Assembly (NCBI GenBank): GCA_028751875.1
Contig: CM054167.1
Location: 18,946,059-19,010,058, forward strand
Direction of reading: 5' to 3'
Origin: Rapana venosa
Lineage: Eukaryota > Mollusca > Gastropoda > Neogastropoda > Muricidae
Length of the DNA stretch: 64,000 bases
The position numbers were made by a program, and so were the translations under genes. The number at the start of each line of letters is the position of its first letter. Position 1 is the stretch's first letter. This document shows positions 32,650-45,245 of this stretch, one piece after another. The notes beneath the pieces are model-generated. The model was not told where the DNA came from. It searched no databases and saw nothing but the letters and a program-made list of their open reading frames with translations.

Positions 32650-33485
32650 CAAAGTGTTAGTCCGTTTTTCCCCGACTCTTAGGCCAGCTAAAGGAACCAG
32701 CCTGACTTGAAAGTGTTGCACTCTCCCAAGTGTTCTTTTCAGTTTTGTCAGGAATCGCTACTGTATGCAGAACGTTCCAACATGCTCCTCCACATCTACC
32801 AAGAAATTCGGTTGGCAGATGCACAACCAAAACATAACTGACAAACCACTTGGTACTTATATTAACTTGTTTGGAACCGCCCTCAAATTCACCCTAGTTG
32901 CTTTGCTTCAGAGCATTATTTTAGACTTAGATCTTTTTTTTTTAAATTGGCAAATGTACTAAAAATGTATAAAATCATTTTGTGTACTTAATATATTTAC
33001 CACATTTTTTTCAGTGCATTATTTAAGCCTTTTAAGATAGTAAAACATGTGCAAACATACTAAATATTTATATAAAACCATTTTGTGTACTTAAAATATC
33101 TACCACTTTTTTTTTCAACATAAGTCTGTATCTGTGGTGTTCTGTTTTCAAATAGAAGCATGGAATGATAAAACGATGAATGTTTGGAACATTTACAGGT
33201 TGCATAAAGAAGGTGTTAAGGATCCTTCAGTTTATCCAAAAATGAGTTTAGTTCCCACACTATGTGTACTTCAGCCTAAAGAATCAATATTAAAACTTGA
33301 AAGCTTCAGTAATTTCTTTGTACCCGCATTTTCTCAGGAAAAATCCGTTTTTGACAGCTACTTATAATACTTCTTTTTTTTGTCATCAAACAAATCAGTA
33401 AGGGGAAGAGCTCTGTTCCAGGAGAGATAGTTGATCTACAGCAATGAATGGTTTCCCTTTGGAAACTTGCTACTGTTTAAAAGTT
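32650..33485. other. AT-rich stretch (A2), no gene
   Basis: Counterpart of 4610-5450. Confidence 0.5.
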
Positions 33486-33487
33486 TA

Positions 33488-33795
33488 GGTGTCCATAACC
33501 TATGTTGAAGGACCACTATGGAGAGCAGGCAAGGAGACATGGGAAACATCATCGCCAGACGCCGGTTGGAAGTGGATTGGGAACATCCTCCGAAGATAAG
33601 AGACCAACAGTCAATCACCAAGCAGCATTGCCCTGGACCAAGAAGGAAGGAGAACGAAAGAAAGACCAAAAGCAACGTGGAGGAGGACTGTAGAAAGTGA
33701 GATGAAGGCCATGCAGCAGCACTCTTGGGGATCAGTGACTAGGTTGGCCCAGGATAGGCAGGAGTGGAAGCGCTTTGTTGCTGCCCTACACACCA
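33488..33795 (+). mobile_element. LINE 3' fragment (A2)
   Basis: RRRLEVDWEHPPK, WTKKEGE-, WRRTVES-like and AQDRQEWKRFVAA pieces across frames: a LINE C-terminal tail. Counterpart of 5455-5775. Confidence 0.75.
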
Positions 33796-34078
33796 CTGGA
33801 TGTAATGGTTAATGATGATAACCTATGTGGTTGTAGGGGTGTGAGGCATCAGAGACCTCAGCTTCTCCAGGGGCCAGCATATTGAGGGCGGCGCCCATCT
33901 CCTCTCCCTCGCTGCTTTACCTTCCCTGACCCTAAAGAGGGCAGGTACCCATTTACAGCTGGGTGAACTGGGGGGACTCTACTGAAGCATTCGGCACCAA
34001 ACGGCCCACCCTTCAACTGTGGTAACTGTGCTCGATGCTGCTTAACATTGGCTGGGGGAAAGCGAGTGCTCTGAATGA
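33796..34078 (-). mobile_element. SINE-5S (R3), A2 copy
   Basis: On minus: caatgttaagcagcatcgag (5S-like core) and the body with cagctgtaaatgggtacc and aggtaaagcagcgaggg. Confidence 0.75.
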
Positions 34079-34409
34079 CATTGTGCTGTAGTTTGATTTA
34101 TGATGCCTTATCAGGATTGCTATAACTATAAAATAACTTCAAACAGTTCACAATTTTTACATTCTAGGTAATGCTGGCATGTGGACCTTTAACTTACATA
34201 CTGCAACTTCTGCCCACCTTCACTTGCAAAGATGACCGAGGCACTGTCAGGTCTGCAGACACATTCACCTGTGAGATTTTACTAAAATCCTCACAGGTAT
34301 TACCACAGGTACTACCAGGTCCTCTCAGATACTACCACAAAGACAGACAAGAGGTTTTTCTTACCCTTAGATATCAAGCAATCTTGTATCTGTTGCCTGT
34401 CATGTGAGT

Positions 34410-34635
34410 GAAAATGTATTGCGCTGCCATTAAGTGCCTGACAAGCCAGGCCCAGCACATCGACTTCGGCATGGGAGAGAATTGCTATCTGTTAAGTCTT
34501 TCTGAAGAAAAAGGCAGGAGAATGGACCAAGAAGGCAGAAAATTAGACAAGAGGGAGGTAAAAGGAAGAAGGCAGAAACAAGAGAGTGATAGAAAAGAGG
34601 GAATTCCTGGCACAGAATTTCCAGAAGGTGGGGAT
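34410..34635 (+). mobile_element. R6 element, uninterrupted
   Basis: Counterpart of 6390-6810 without the 192-base LINE insert; the empty site taagtctt is at 34492-34499. Confidence 0.7.
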
Positions 34636-34654
34636 GTTATTTACTTTATTTTTA

Positions 34655-34995
34655 CTTACTTATTCTTTTATATCGAGGATAACGGAATAAGCACTCATGT
34701 GCTTTTTTACATCCAGTCCCCGTGTGTATGCGGTTTTGTAAATTTTGTCATCCGTTCCCACCGGCACACAATGGCCTACTCTTATGAAAAGCGGAACAGG
34801 ATTTAATGTGTGCGCAAGATGTTCTGCGTTCTACGGGGCCTCGGTTTATAGTTTCATCAGAAAGACTTTCGGGGAGAGTGGAGTCTGCACTGACGTTAAC
34901 TCCAGGGAAAAACATATCCCCTTGAATGGGAATGGAACCCGGGTCGTCAGATTGCGAGCGCAATGTTCTGACCACCAGGCTACTCCGTCCCCAAT
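34655..34995 (-). mobile_element. SINE-2, reference copy for the family here
   Basis: About 340 bases. Read on minus: GGGGACGGAGTAGCCTGGTG with tggtcagaacattgcgc (A-box area) and gacccgggttccattccc (B box). The body follows and ends gcttattccgttatcctcg plus an AATAAAA-type tail. Confidence 0.85.
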
Positions 34996-35023
34996 ATCAA
35001 AGACTATGACAAATATTTTCCAG

Positions 35024-35094
35024 TGGAACCTCCAGTGGTGTTGCATCCAACAGGGAGGAAATGCCAGCTTCTCTGTCTAGAGCAGAGACCGACA
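35024..35094 (+). other. Possible exon E-d (weak)
   Basis: After caaatattttccag one frame reads GTSSGVASNREEMPASLSRA and then ETD before a weak gtgata donor and an ATA run. Another frame has a stop. The region lies between a SINE-2 and a common dispersed repeat (aatttatatagtgctgaatc). Chance is possible. Confidence 0.25.
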
Positions 35095-35214
35095 GTGATA
35101 ATAATAATAATAATGTATGGAATTTATATAGTGCTGAATCTTGTAAAGCAACAAATCAAAGCGCTCATGGGATGACACTACAGGAGACAGTGTTGAAGGA
35201 AGAGAGAGAGTTTA

Positions 35215-35690
35215 ACATATTATGTGCTTTTTTTTGTTTTACATCCAATCCCTGTATGTATGCGGTTTTGCAAATTTTGTTATCTGTTCCTTAATAGCTA
35301 CTTCCCAAATGCGGAAACGGGTTTTACGTGTGTTCAAGTTTTCTGTGTGCATTCGCACACGGACTTCGGTTTATAAGAGTTTACTTATGATGCTTTTTTT
35401 TTTTACATCTAGTCCTGTATGTATGCGGTTTTGTAAATTTTGTTATCTGTTCCGCGGCACTCATAGCCTACTCTTTCAAAAGCGAGGTACGGGTTATTAG
35501 CATGTGTGCAAGTTTTCTGTGTGCATTCGCACACGAGACCTCGGTTCTATAGAGTTTCACTATGTGTGTGTCTTCTATTTTACGTCGGTCAATAAAGTGA
35601 TATTAGACGAGATAATAAGTTTCACTTATGTGCTTTGTTTTTACATCCAGTCCCAGTATGTATGCACAGACTTCGGCATCTGGCTTTATC
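35215..35690 (-). mobile_element. Three tandem partial SINE-2 units (A2)
   Basis: Counterpart of 7395-7870; units start at ~35222, ~35390 and ~35628. Confidence 0.7.
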
Positions 35691-36049
35691 ACAGAGTTCT
35701 GGATTATAATGAGCTGGGGCAACAGCAAAGTGAGAGGACTGTATGACCAGTGGCTTTCCCACTCATGCAATTCAACTTTTACAGTTAGTCTTTAGTGATC
35801 GACTTTGAACTCTCTGAATAGGAGCTTGACGCGAACAGTCCCTTATGTGCTGCACCTGGGGGCTGGTTGCCTTTGGTGAACATCTCCAACGTGACTGTCC
35901 TTATTGCACCACTTGGCGAGGAGAGTGGGGGATGTTACTGTGGCAAGTGAATCTCCATATAATCAAAAATCTGCCCTGTTTCCAAAACAGCAGCTGCTCC
36001 TCTGCTGTTTTGGAGTCATCGTCGGACTCGACGGACAAACATACCATAT

Positions 36050-36268
36050 TGATGATGCAGTTTTGCAAATTTTGTTATCTGTTCCGCCGGCAACAATAGC
36101 CTACTCTCCCAAAAGCGGAAACAGTTTATTGTCGAATCCGACAGGGACTTTTGGGGAGAGTGGAGTCGGCACTGGTGTTAAACCCCCAGAGGAAATATCC
36201 TCTTGAACGAGATTCGAATCCCGGTCAGCATGATCACGAGTGCATCCACTGTAACCACTAGGGCTATC

Positions 36269-36270
<2 letters not shown>
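36050..36270 (-). mobile_element. SINE-2 copy
   Basis: Counterpart of 8240-8475; the reverse tRNA head contains gattcgaatcccggtcagc. Confidence 0.75.
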
Positions 36271-36311
<41 letters not shown>

Positions 36312-36511
36312 GGGAGGGTGTTGTGATAAGCCAGAACCCATCACAGGGGACAGTGGGAGGGGGGGCTTGGCACAAAACACATAATATATATACTGAGAAC
36401 TTAATTGTTACACCAAATGGTCTCAATGGCAAGGTTCCGTAACATGGTTACAGAAGAGATTCACATTCAGGTGTGTTTGTACCGAGAGAGAGAGAGACAC
36501 AGAGTGAGAAC
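36271..36511. repeat. GA/G tracts at the junction of the tandem copies
   Basis: GA run 36272-36300, G run to ~36317, a short single-copy piece, then GA at 36484-36500. Sequence to the left matches A1; to the right it matches 20146 onward. Confidence 0.8.
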
Positions 36512-37484
36512 TGTTCAGAGTCATTATCGTTGTTCTTATCAGTATTGGCTTCATTTTACAGTTTTTATTCAGCCGGCTTCAGTCATTATATTGAACAAAA
36601 AGAGTCATTTCTCACTGAAAAGCTGCAAAACACATCTTTTTCCCCCTTTCCTCACCTAGAGCTCCAAGGTTCCCATTAACCACTTACCTGGAAAATTTCC
36701 CGGGGCTAAACGTGCACCCTATACGCTAAAACCCGAAAATTTCCAGGGTGTTGAAACCGAAGTAAACAAGCCTGCTTCTTGATACAGTTAAAGGGAAAGA
36801 ACTCCAAAATTAATTGAGAATGCACTCTCGTGTTGCTTGGGCAACATCCAGCTGCAAAAAACCGTGGCCAAAAAACAATCGTTTTTGTAGCTCGTATTTG
36901 TGTTTTTATTGCATGAACTGCTTGGGAGTTCTTGTCAAAATGTTGACACTTCTTGTTGAAGGTATAATAACTTAACACAACTGTAAAAGTGGCAAATAAA
37001 ATGTAGATTTACCTAACAGTGATGTATACGATTGTGTATGATTCAGGAGATCGTGTATTTAAAAAACAGATTTGAATGAGATTTGGCCTTGACTAAGTTT
37101 GACGTTATTGGATGGGGGGTACTCAGAATGACAGTGGTGATGAAGAAATTATTTTGGTCGATTTTTTAACATTTTAAATATTATTTTCGCAGTGAATTAA
37201 GCTTGTAACTAATTGGAGCTTGCTCGAAGTTAATCTGCGATATATACTGTCATTGGGTAGACTATCAGGAAATTTCATTGTAGTTAGTTTCTGGAGTAAG
37301 AGGGATATGAACATTGCAGGGGTACATAAGAATTTTGTTCCCCGACATATTAGGGATTGCTCTTGCACTGGGCAGGAAGAGGTTATGCAGTATTGCATAT
37401 GTAACCATTTTTCCCACAATCAAGTTGCCCTACTTCCTTCTTCAGGGATGGTATCTAAACACACCTGTGATTTTTTTTCCAAAA
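36512..37484. other. Copy 2 of 20146-21120; no gene
   Basis: R7 pieces at ~36650-36690 and ~37395-37460; otherwise nothing recognised. Confidence 0.5.
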
Positions 37485-37795
37485 AAATGGTCATCCATTC
37501 ATATTCCTACTGGCATGACATAGTCTACTCTTCCAAAAGGTGGAACAGACTTTTAACCTGTACACCAAATTCAAATTCAAATTCAAAAACTTTATTATCT
37601 CAAGACAGAGAAAATTCAGATGTTTCTGTGGGCATTTGCACACTGGGCTCTGTTTCATAATCTCATATGAAGGACTTACAGGGATTGGGATGTGAGCACT
37701 GATGTTAATCTCCAGGGCAAATATCCCTTGAACGGGTGTGTCAGTAGTTGCTCAATCTAAGACTGGTTAGTACAGCATATTGCTATAAACCCTAT
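37485..37795 (-). mobile_element. SINE-2, copy 2 of 21125-21420
   Basis: Same short insert (attcaaattcaaattcaa) at ~37568. Confidence 0.65.
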
Positions 37796-37864
37796 AAGCA
37801 TTCCCCCACCCACTCACCCACCCCTTAAAATAATTTGTTTTTATGGTTGCTGGGATATGGCTTA

Positions 37865-38021
37865 AATGGTGGAGTGTTGGTCTAGAGGTAACGCCATCAT
37901 TTCCTAGAAAAGCGGAAAGTCTGGGTCAGTAGGTGCAGTGGTTCGATCCCCGTTTGGGATCGAAAATCCCCCCCCCCACCCCCCCCCAACCATTAGACCA
38001 TGAGTGGTGGTGTGGGTGCTA

Positions 38022-38052
<31 letters not shown>

Positions 38053-38285
38053 CGTATGTTACACAAAATTACTTAGCACACGTAAAAGAAGCCACGGCAA
38101 CAAGAGAGTTGTCCCTGGCAAAATTCTGTATAAGAAAACCACTCTGATAGGGAAACAAATAATGAGTGGCACTGCTCTTGCGACAATGCGCTCTCCCTGG
38201 GGGAGAGAAAGAGAGAGAGAGAGAGCAGCCCCGCATTTCATGCAGAGAAATACTCCATAACTTTAAAGGTGATATGAAACTGAAG
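37865..38285 (+). mobile_element. R5 element, copy 2
   Basis: Matches 21500-21920 at offset 16,368. Confidence 0.75.
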
Positions 38286-38565
38286 TGGTTGGTAAGGAGG
38301 GCTGTTCAACCATCACGAAATGAGCGACCGGGGGGGGGGAAGGGGAGAAGAAGTCCATGTCGAGCGTGGTTGTGCTTTCAGCGACAGAGCCGCTGCTGAC
38401 GGTGGACAAGGAAAACATGCGCGTGTCGCGCGCGCGGCCCCGTTGCTCGCCAAAGGAGAACTTAGGGACGACTCAACATCAAGAGTGACCAGCTGTGGAG
38501 CGGGCTGTGTGGAGGAGCAACATACCTCAGGGTGAGCAGTTACTTCATCTATCTTTTTCATTTAT

Positions 38566-38870
38566 GTATTTGAGAGGCACGTGGTCGAGTGGTATTTTAG
38601 GCGATCAACTCGTGATCAGAGGTCGCGGGTTCGATCCCGCTTGCTCGGTGTTGTTGTCCTTGGGAAAGACACTTTACTCCTATTATCCTCTCTCCACCAG
38701 GTGTACAAGTGGGTACCAGCTCTGCTGGGGGGGGAAGTATCTGGCGAACAGAACTAGCGTCTGTCACAGGGGTGGTGAAAAATCCACAAGTTCGCTTCAC
38801 GCTACAGATACGGGATAAGCTCCGGGCTCTATGGGCCTTCTGGCTCGAAAGAACATACTACTTTACTTTT
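38566..38870 (+). mobile_element. tRNA-derived SINE R4, copy 2
   Basis: Identical to 22198-22502. Confidence 0.8.
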
Positions 38871-39163
38871 ATTTATTTGTGGGGAGGGATAGCTCAAGTG
38901 TCGAGACTCGATTTCCCCAGCCAAGTTAAAGCAGCGTCGAGTGTAGTTACAGTTGGATGGGTGATCTTTGCGCCGTGTCTTGGTTCAGTACAGTTCCCCC
39001 CACAGGTTCACCCCAGTGTAAATGGGAACCTGCCATCTTTCGGGTCAGGAAGGGTAAAGCAGCGAGGGAGGAGAGGAGATGGGCGTGCCGCCCTCAATAT
39101 GCTGGCCTAGAAAGTGAGGTCTATGATGCCCGCTCCCATACGACCTTATAGGATATGGGACTC
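38871..39163 (+). mobile_element. SINE-5S (R3), copy 2
   Basis: Identical to 22503-22795. Confidence 0.75.
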
Positions 39164-39174
39164 ACTTAACCTTT

Positions 39175-39435
39175 CTTTTTACCTATACCACTTTAAGTCT
39201 CGGCAGATTTCGCTGCGTGATATTCGGGCTGTTTCTCTCCCCCGGGGAGAGAGCGCGGTTTTTTTGCCACGGAAGAGCAGCGCCCCTTTTTTTTTTCTTT
39301 CTTTTTCCTCCTGTCTGCAGTTGTATTTGTTTCCCTATCAGAGTGGATTTTTTTTCTACAGAATTTTTGCCAGGGACAACTCTCTTGTTGCCATGGGGTT
39401 CTTTGACGTGCACTAAATAGTCATGTGTACACACG

Positions 39436-39466
<31 letters not shown>

Positions 39467-39530
39467 TAGAGCCCAGGACACAAATCTTGTATCTAAATGG
39501 ATTGGGGGGGAAGTTTCGGGGGTCCAAAAC
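39175..39530 (-). mobile_element. R5 element, inverted, copy 2
   Basis: Matches 22805-23165 with a few indels. Confidence 0.75.
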
Positions 39531-39639
39531 GGGATGAGGAGTGAGGAGGGCGTTGCTGTCATCACACAGCGCGCACAAATCCAGCACAGTTTGGTCCAGG
39601 ACCCAGTGCTAAAAGTAACGCGCCCCTCTCTTTTACCAA

Positions 39640-39775
39640 GTCAAGTCAAAAAACACTTTAATCATCCCGTGAAGGGCAATTGCAATACTGACAGGTGGGT
39701 TGTTACGCATCATAATCTCGAAAGACACACACTCAAGAAAAGCTACATTTCATATCGGTTAAAATGTGTGTGGTC
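39640..39775 (+). repeat. R8 repeat, copy 2
   Basis: Matches 23255-23395. Confidence 0.6.
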
Positions 39776-39841
39776 AGTTTCTGCTATAATAATCAGCTGG
39801 GATGGGATAGGGATGGGTAGCGGCTGAGAGTGGATGAAAGT

Positions 39842-40390
39842 GGGAGGTGGTGATGGGGGGGAGGGGGGTGGTGATTGTGGATGGTGGTGATGATAATGAT
39901 GACAGTGGGGATGGTGGAGGAACAGAAGTACCTCGGGTGAGTAGGGTAGTGTTGGTGGTGGTGGTGGTGGTGGTGGTGGAACAGAACTACCCTCAGGGGC
40001 TGATAGGAGGGTTGTTGTTTGGTTGTGGGTTGGTGACTGGATGGGTGATGGTAGTGATGATGATGATGGGGGTGGTGGTGAAGATGGTAGTGGTGGTGTG
40101 GTGATGATTGTGGTTGGTGGTGGTGGTGATGATGATGGGGGTGGTGAATACGGTGGTGGTGGTGATGATGGTGGTAGTGGTGATGTTGGTGGTGGTGATG
40201 ATGATGATGATTGTGGTGGTGATTATGATGATGATGGTAGTGTGGTGGTGATTATGATGATGATGGTAGTTGTAGTGGTGTGATGATGTGGTGGTGATGG
40301 TGGTGGTGATTACGATGTGATGGTTAGTGGTGGTGGTGTTTACGATGATGTTGGTAGTGGTGGTGATGATGGTGGTGGTGGCATTGGTGG
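39842..40390. repeat. GGT/GAT-rich minisatellite, copy 2
   Basis: Matches 23455-24010; unusual in being almost base-identical despite low complexity. Confidence 0.9.
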
Positions 40391-40439
40391 TAAACCTCAC
40401 TGATTACTTGTTAGGCAGATGAACGGCTAAACCATCCTG

Positions 40440-40735
40440 CCAATAAGCACTCGACTGCTTTTTTACATCCAGTTCCCGTGTGAATGCAGTTTTGTAAATT
40501 TTGCCATCCATTCCTACCAGCACACAATGGCCTACTCTTCCCATAAGTGGAACAGGTTCTAACATGTGCGCAAGATGTTCTACACGGGACCTTGGTTAAT
40601 AGTCTCATCCGAAGGACTTTTAGGGGTAGTGATGCCAACTCCTGAGGAAAAATCCGCCAGACAAGATTCAAACCTGGATCAGCAGATCATGAGCGCAATG
40701 CACATCACTCTAACCACCAGGCTATCCTGTCCCCC
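40440..40735 (-). mobile_element. SINE-2, copy 2 of 24058-24352
   Basis: Cleaner than copy 1; the reverse head has gattcaaacctggatcagc. Confidence 0.8.
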
Positions 40736-40773
40736 CCTCTTTTGATAACTGCTAACATTCTTGCTGTGTTCAG

Positions 40774-40857
40774 TTTCAGCTTCAGCAGCAGATGTTGCGG
40801 CATAACGAAATGATGGAATCAGCCAGGAAAAAGTCTGACGATAACAATGACCATTGA
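40774..40857 (+). CDS. Candidate terminal exon E-a, unidentified gene
   Basis: Acceptor ttcttgctgtgttcag, then FQLQQQMLRHNEMMESARKK and SDDNNDH, TGA. The other two frames close early. The peptide is Gln/Met/Glu/Lys-rich and would form the end of a coiled coil with an acidic tail. I do not recognise the protein. Copy 1 (24391-24473) is frameshifted. E-b and E-c follow on the same strand, so E-a is either the end of a separate gene or an alternative last exon. Confidence 0.6.
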   Translation, partial: FQLQQQMLRHNEMMESARKKSDDNNDH

Positions 40858-41399
40858 AAAGAAAGCTGAACTCTTTACACGAGGTAATGAAAACATTATA
40901 GGGTGATCAGAGTGTGAGTCTTGTGTGTGTTTGTGGTTGTGGTGTGTGTGTGTGTTTTGTGTGTGTGTGTGTTGTGCGGTTTTTTTGGTGTGTGTTGTGT
41001 GTAATGTGTGTGTGTGTTTAATTGTTCAGTCAGTTTGTTTTTATATTCTGTGTTTTCTATCACATACTTTCTTCATTTGATATTTTATGCTCTTGCGGTA
41101 TTAAGTATTCAGGGTTTTAGAGGCCTGGAACTTGGAAAAGGATAAGGTTATGCCAAGTATTATTGTTGTTGTAGATTTTGGGTTTCATAACCACCACCAT
41201 CTCATTCATTTTTACTAGTTCGGTATTTTTACTATCATTATCGTTTATTAATACAGCTTGTTCTATGTGCACTTAAGATGAAAGTTTACTGTATATGAAA
41301 AGGATTTTCCATGTAAAATCTTGGGTGATTCTTTAATTCAGTAAAACAGACAGTAATTGTGTGTATACGTGTATTTTTCAATACAGACAAGCTGACAGT
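40858..41399. other. GT tract and AT-rich DNA, copy 2
   Basis: GT-rich run ~40917-41025; counterpart of 24474-25019. Confidence 0.5.
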
Positions 41400-41690
41400 C
41401 ATGGTGAGAACATAATTTCATTTCTATCTGTCCCTCTCATTATTTCTGCCTTGTTCCTTTGTCTTCCTGTCACCACCTCCTTCTTGTCTGTTTTCTGCCT
41501 TCTTGGTCCATTCTCCTGCTTTTTTCCAGACAGATGTAAGAGATAACACTTCTCTATTTTGCTGAAGTCGGATACGCTAGCATGACTTTTGTTTCAGGCG
41601 TTAACCGGCAGTGCAGCGGCATTTGCACTCATAGGACAGACAACAGATTGTTGGCTGTCTGAGCGTTTGAAGGAAGAAGAAGTATTCAGC
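41400..41690 (-). mobile_element. R6 element, copy 2
   Basis: Counterpart of 25020-25320, with ~25 bases missing near 41545. Confidence 0.6.
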
Positions 41691-41732
41691 AGTAGTTGTC
41701 TGAGCATTAGCGAGCAACACAGCAAATGTGGT

Positions 41733-42103
41733 TTATTTATTCATTCTTTTTATTTCAAGGGTTAATAGAATAAGCACTCATGTTCTTTTTTTTTTTTTAC
41801 ATCCAGTCCTCATGTCAATGCAGTTTTGTAAATGTTGTCATCTGTTCCCACCAGAATTTTTAATGGCCTTTCTTCTGAAAAGAGATACAGGTTTTAACAT
41901 GGGGCGCAAGATTTCTGCGCTGCGTTCACACACAGCAACATAGTGCTCAGGTCTATCTTCATCCAAAGGACTTTTAGGGGGTGTGTTGTTAAACACTGAT
42001 GGTAACTCCAGAGGAAAAAAACAATCCCCTGTAAAGGATTCAGACCCTGATCAGCAGATCACAAGCGCGATGGACATCGCTCTAACAAGCCAGACCATTT
42101 ATA
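41733..42103 (-). mobile_element. SINE-2, copy 2
   Basis: Identical to 25365-25735. Confidence 0.8.
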
Positions 42104-42299
42104 CGTGGCGTTGCGGTTCTAAAGGTGTGAACATGTTTCCTGTCTCCAGAAATGTGTTTGTGATGATGATTCAGCTGATTTTCTTTTTCTACTTTTGGTG
42201 TTTGTTGTTTGTATGTTAAGCGTCTGTTCAATTCTGTTGTTCAGACCCTACGAGACATTGCAATGTCTAGGTCACACTCCCCTGTTGTATATGTAAGTT

Positions 42300-42580
42300 T
42301 TTTTATTTATTTTATTCTTTTATGTCGAGGATAATTTTAATTTATTATTTATTTATTTATTCTTTTATATCGAGGATAATGGAATAAGCTTTCATGTGCT
42401 TTTTTTTATACAGCCAGTCCCCGCTGTGCCTGCAGTTTTGTAAAATGTTGTCATATGTTCCAACTGACACACCTATGGCCTACTCTTTCGAAAAGCGGAA
42501 CAGGATTTAACGTGTGCGCAAGATATTCTGGTGTGTTTTCACATGGAGCCTTGGTTTATAGTCTCATCCGAAGTAGGCTT
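42300..42580 (-). mobile_element. SINE-2 with repeated tail, copy 2
   Basis: Counterpart of 25925-26220, with a burst of indels from ~42420 to 42660. Confidence 0.7.
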
Positions 42581-42879
42581 GCGGTGTGGAGTATTTGCTG
42601 TATTGTATCATGCTGAGTTGGTGTATTTTGTTGTGTATAGCTGTGGTGTTGTATGTGAGGGGATTTGGAGAGGTGGGTGTACCAATTTTGTTGATTTGTT
42701 TTTTATGTTTGTTTGTTTTGGTTGTTGTTGTTGTTGTTTTTTTTGGTTTTATTCGGTGTTGTTGTTTTTGGTTGGTTCTTGTGTTGGGGGTTTTTTTTGT
42801 TTACATTTTTAGTGGGGAAGGTTTCGTCCCTCCTTTCTAATAAACATTCTGTTATGCTGTTCCCATGTCGCTTCATTCT

Positions 42880-43765
42880 TTAGAAGGAGGTGGCGGATGG
42901 TTAAGACGTTGGTCTGCCAACAAGTAAACCGTGAGGTTCTGGGTTTGGTTTCCCAGCCTCGCCCTTTCTTCCAGTTTGACAAAATTCAACCTGAATGGTT
43001 GCAGCCTACAGGAACACCTGAATAAGGCCTCAAAACATACGGCTGGAATCAGTGCAGAGAAGACCAAACTGATGACTAATAAACACAACGGCATTAGCAC
43101 TGATATCAGGGGTTAATGACCAGAAGCGGAAAACAGTTCCAAAGCATCAAGTACCTGGAGCCATTGTATCAGACAGGGATCCAAGCCAGCAGAAGTAGTA
43201 TGCAGGACTGCACAGACAAGAACCAGCACTGTCAAAACTAAACACCTCTGGATGAGAGAAAATATCTCACTTATCTCCAAGATCAGGATAATGCGCTCCC
43301 TTGTCATCTCCATATTTCTGTTTATGCCTGTGAATCATGACTGACTGCAGATTTGGATGAGAAGAGTAGGCTGTGGAGATGAGATGCTTTCGGAGACTCC
43401 TTGGATCTCTACAAAGACCAACATAAGCAACGAAAGGTGCATAACAGAATCCAGAAAACCATTGGACCCTATGAGAACCTCTAACTGGATCGTGAACAGT
43501 GTGTAAACTTAAAATGGTATGGGCATCATGTCACAAAAAAAAAAATAAGATCCAAAGGATTGCAAAGACAGTTTTACAAGGCATGTCCAAGGAGGAAGAA
43601 GAAGAGGCAGACCAGAAGAGCTGGGAGGTAACATCAGCGAATGGACAGGCCTAGAACTCTCTACAAAACCATGAGAAAGGCAGAACAGAGAGAGGAATGG
43701 ATGGGAATGGTTGTGAGTCTTTGAGGGGTGCCCCCAACGGTCGTCAGACTAGGGACAGATAGATA
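42880..43765 (+). mobile_element. tRNA-like head plus LINE 3' region, copy 2
   Basis: Identical to 26515-27400. Confidence 0.75.
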
Positions 43766-43779
43766 GATAGATGGTTTAG

Positions 43780-44023
43780 ATAGAATGTCAAAGTCCTTCG
43801 GATGAGACTATAAACCGAGGCCGTGTATGCGAACGGGCATGCAGAACATCTGTGACACGATTAAATCTTTTTTCTGTTCCGCTTTTTGAAAGGGTAGGCC
43901 TTGGGTGCCTGGTGGGTACAGATGACAAAATTTTCAAAAACGCGATACACCGCGGGGGACTGGATGTAAAAAAAGCACATGAGTGCTTTATTCCATTATC
44001 CTTGATATAAAAAAAAATATGTA
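43780..44023 (+). mobile_element. SINE-2 fragment, plus orientation, copy 2
   Basis: Identical to 27415-27658. Confidence 0.75.
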
Positions 44024-44302
44024 AAAATCATGTCATCTGAGCCGCTTGATTTTTTGCTTTCAAGATTCAGACTATATAAACTCCATAACATTATAATTAT
44101 TATTATTATTCTTTGTCTCTCCACCTCCCACCTATACCCAAGGCTTGCCGTGTCCTATCAGAGGGTCAGAAATTCACAAGAAGCTGATTCAGGTTACGAC
44201 GCTATGAGGCCACCAGCCAGAAAGGCCCTGCACTGCTGCTGGGTTATTTTGTGACGTTCAAGGGGGTTGTCTGTCTGATCCGCAATTCTTTTGTTTTTCC
44301 AG

Positions 44303-44413
44303 GGGTCGCAAGAGGTCAACCTAGTCCAGGCAAGAGTTACCTGTCTCGAGGAGGTTCAAGGTCGCGGTCTTTTGAACGGATGGGCAGCCCCATAATCCCA
44401 GAGCGAGACTGCT
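44303..44413 (+). CDS. Candidate internal exon E-b, copy 2
   Basis: Identical to 27938-28048, including both splice sites; see that entry. Its perfect identity means it adds no independent support for coding. Confidence 0.6.
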
Positions 44414-44794
44414 GTAAGTCTGTGCTGTAGCCATTCAACGCAAGAACACACGAGTCCTTGAGGTCTAAAAGTGTGTGCGTATGTGTCTGTGATACTGCAT
44501 TTGTATCAGTGCTAGAATAGCGCTTTTAGTTTAAAAGTGTTCTCTATGTGTTGTTGATATTCATTTGTTATCTGTGTTAAAATAACTATAAAGATATGTA
44601 GTGGTTGTTGTATTAAATTTGTTTATCAGTGCTAAAATAATATAAAAAGCTCTCTCTGTGTGTTGATGGTATTTAAAATTTGTTTATCAGTGCTTAAAAA
44701 TAATATAAACGATCTCTTTTGGTGTCGATATTATTAAATTTATTGTTCTATACTTCCTTATTTGCGAAGGTTTGTTTAGTACATTGATATCAGG

Positions 44795-45185
44795 GGTGGG
44801 GGGTTAGTTTTGTGGTTGGAAGGTTGAGCTTGTGATCTGAGGACCCAGATTTAAACCACCACTGAGGCACCTCCTGAGTTTACTCTGTACAACTCTTGAA
44901 CCAACTCCACCCTAGTGAAAACCCTTTGAATGAGACCATAAAATGAGGTCCCGTGTGTGAAACACAGATGAATATCTTGCACACGTGTTAAAACCTTGTT
45001 GTGTCTTTTGGAAGAGTATGTCATTGCAATGCCATTATGAATGGATGTTAAAATTTTTTAAATGCAAGGTCAGGTGGTGGTTATTGACATCATCCCCGAG
45101 TTAGAATGCAGGCACATTATTGGTGAGCAAAACTGGTCACATACGCATAATCTTACCATTGGTGAGTCTCCAAACTTTAGTGAGG
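44795..45185 (+). mobile_element. R7 element, third copy
   Basis: Matches 28428-28820. Confidence 0.55.
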
Positions 45186-45245
45186 AACGGGAGAAAAAAC
45201 AATGATAATTTGCTGTCCAATAGATGAATGATTGGACACGTTGTG

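Larger units (their letters stand above)
20146..36511 (+). repeat. 16.4-kb tandem unit, copy 1
   Basis: Everything from ~20146 to ~30000 recurs at ~36512-46222 at an offset of ~16,365-16,370. Long tracts are identical (for example 25200-26000 and 26300-28800). Others, such as 20200-21500 and 24060-24450, differ by many single-base indels. The junction with copy 2 lies in a GA tract (36484-36505). Confidence 0.9.

Noticed and set aside
41517..41535. Possible 6-7-base microexon (ttttttccag / acagat / gtaag)
   Set aside because: Lies in an R6 repeat copy; the corresponding part of other R6 copies lacks the pattern.
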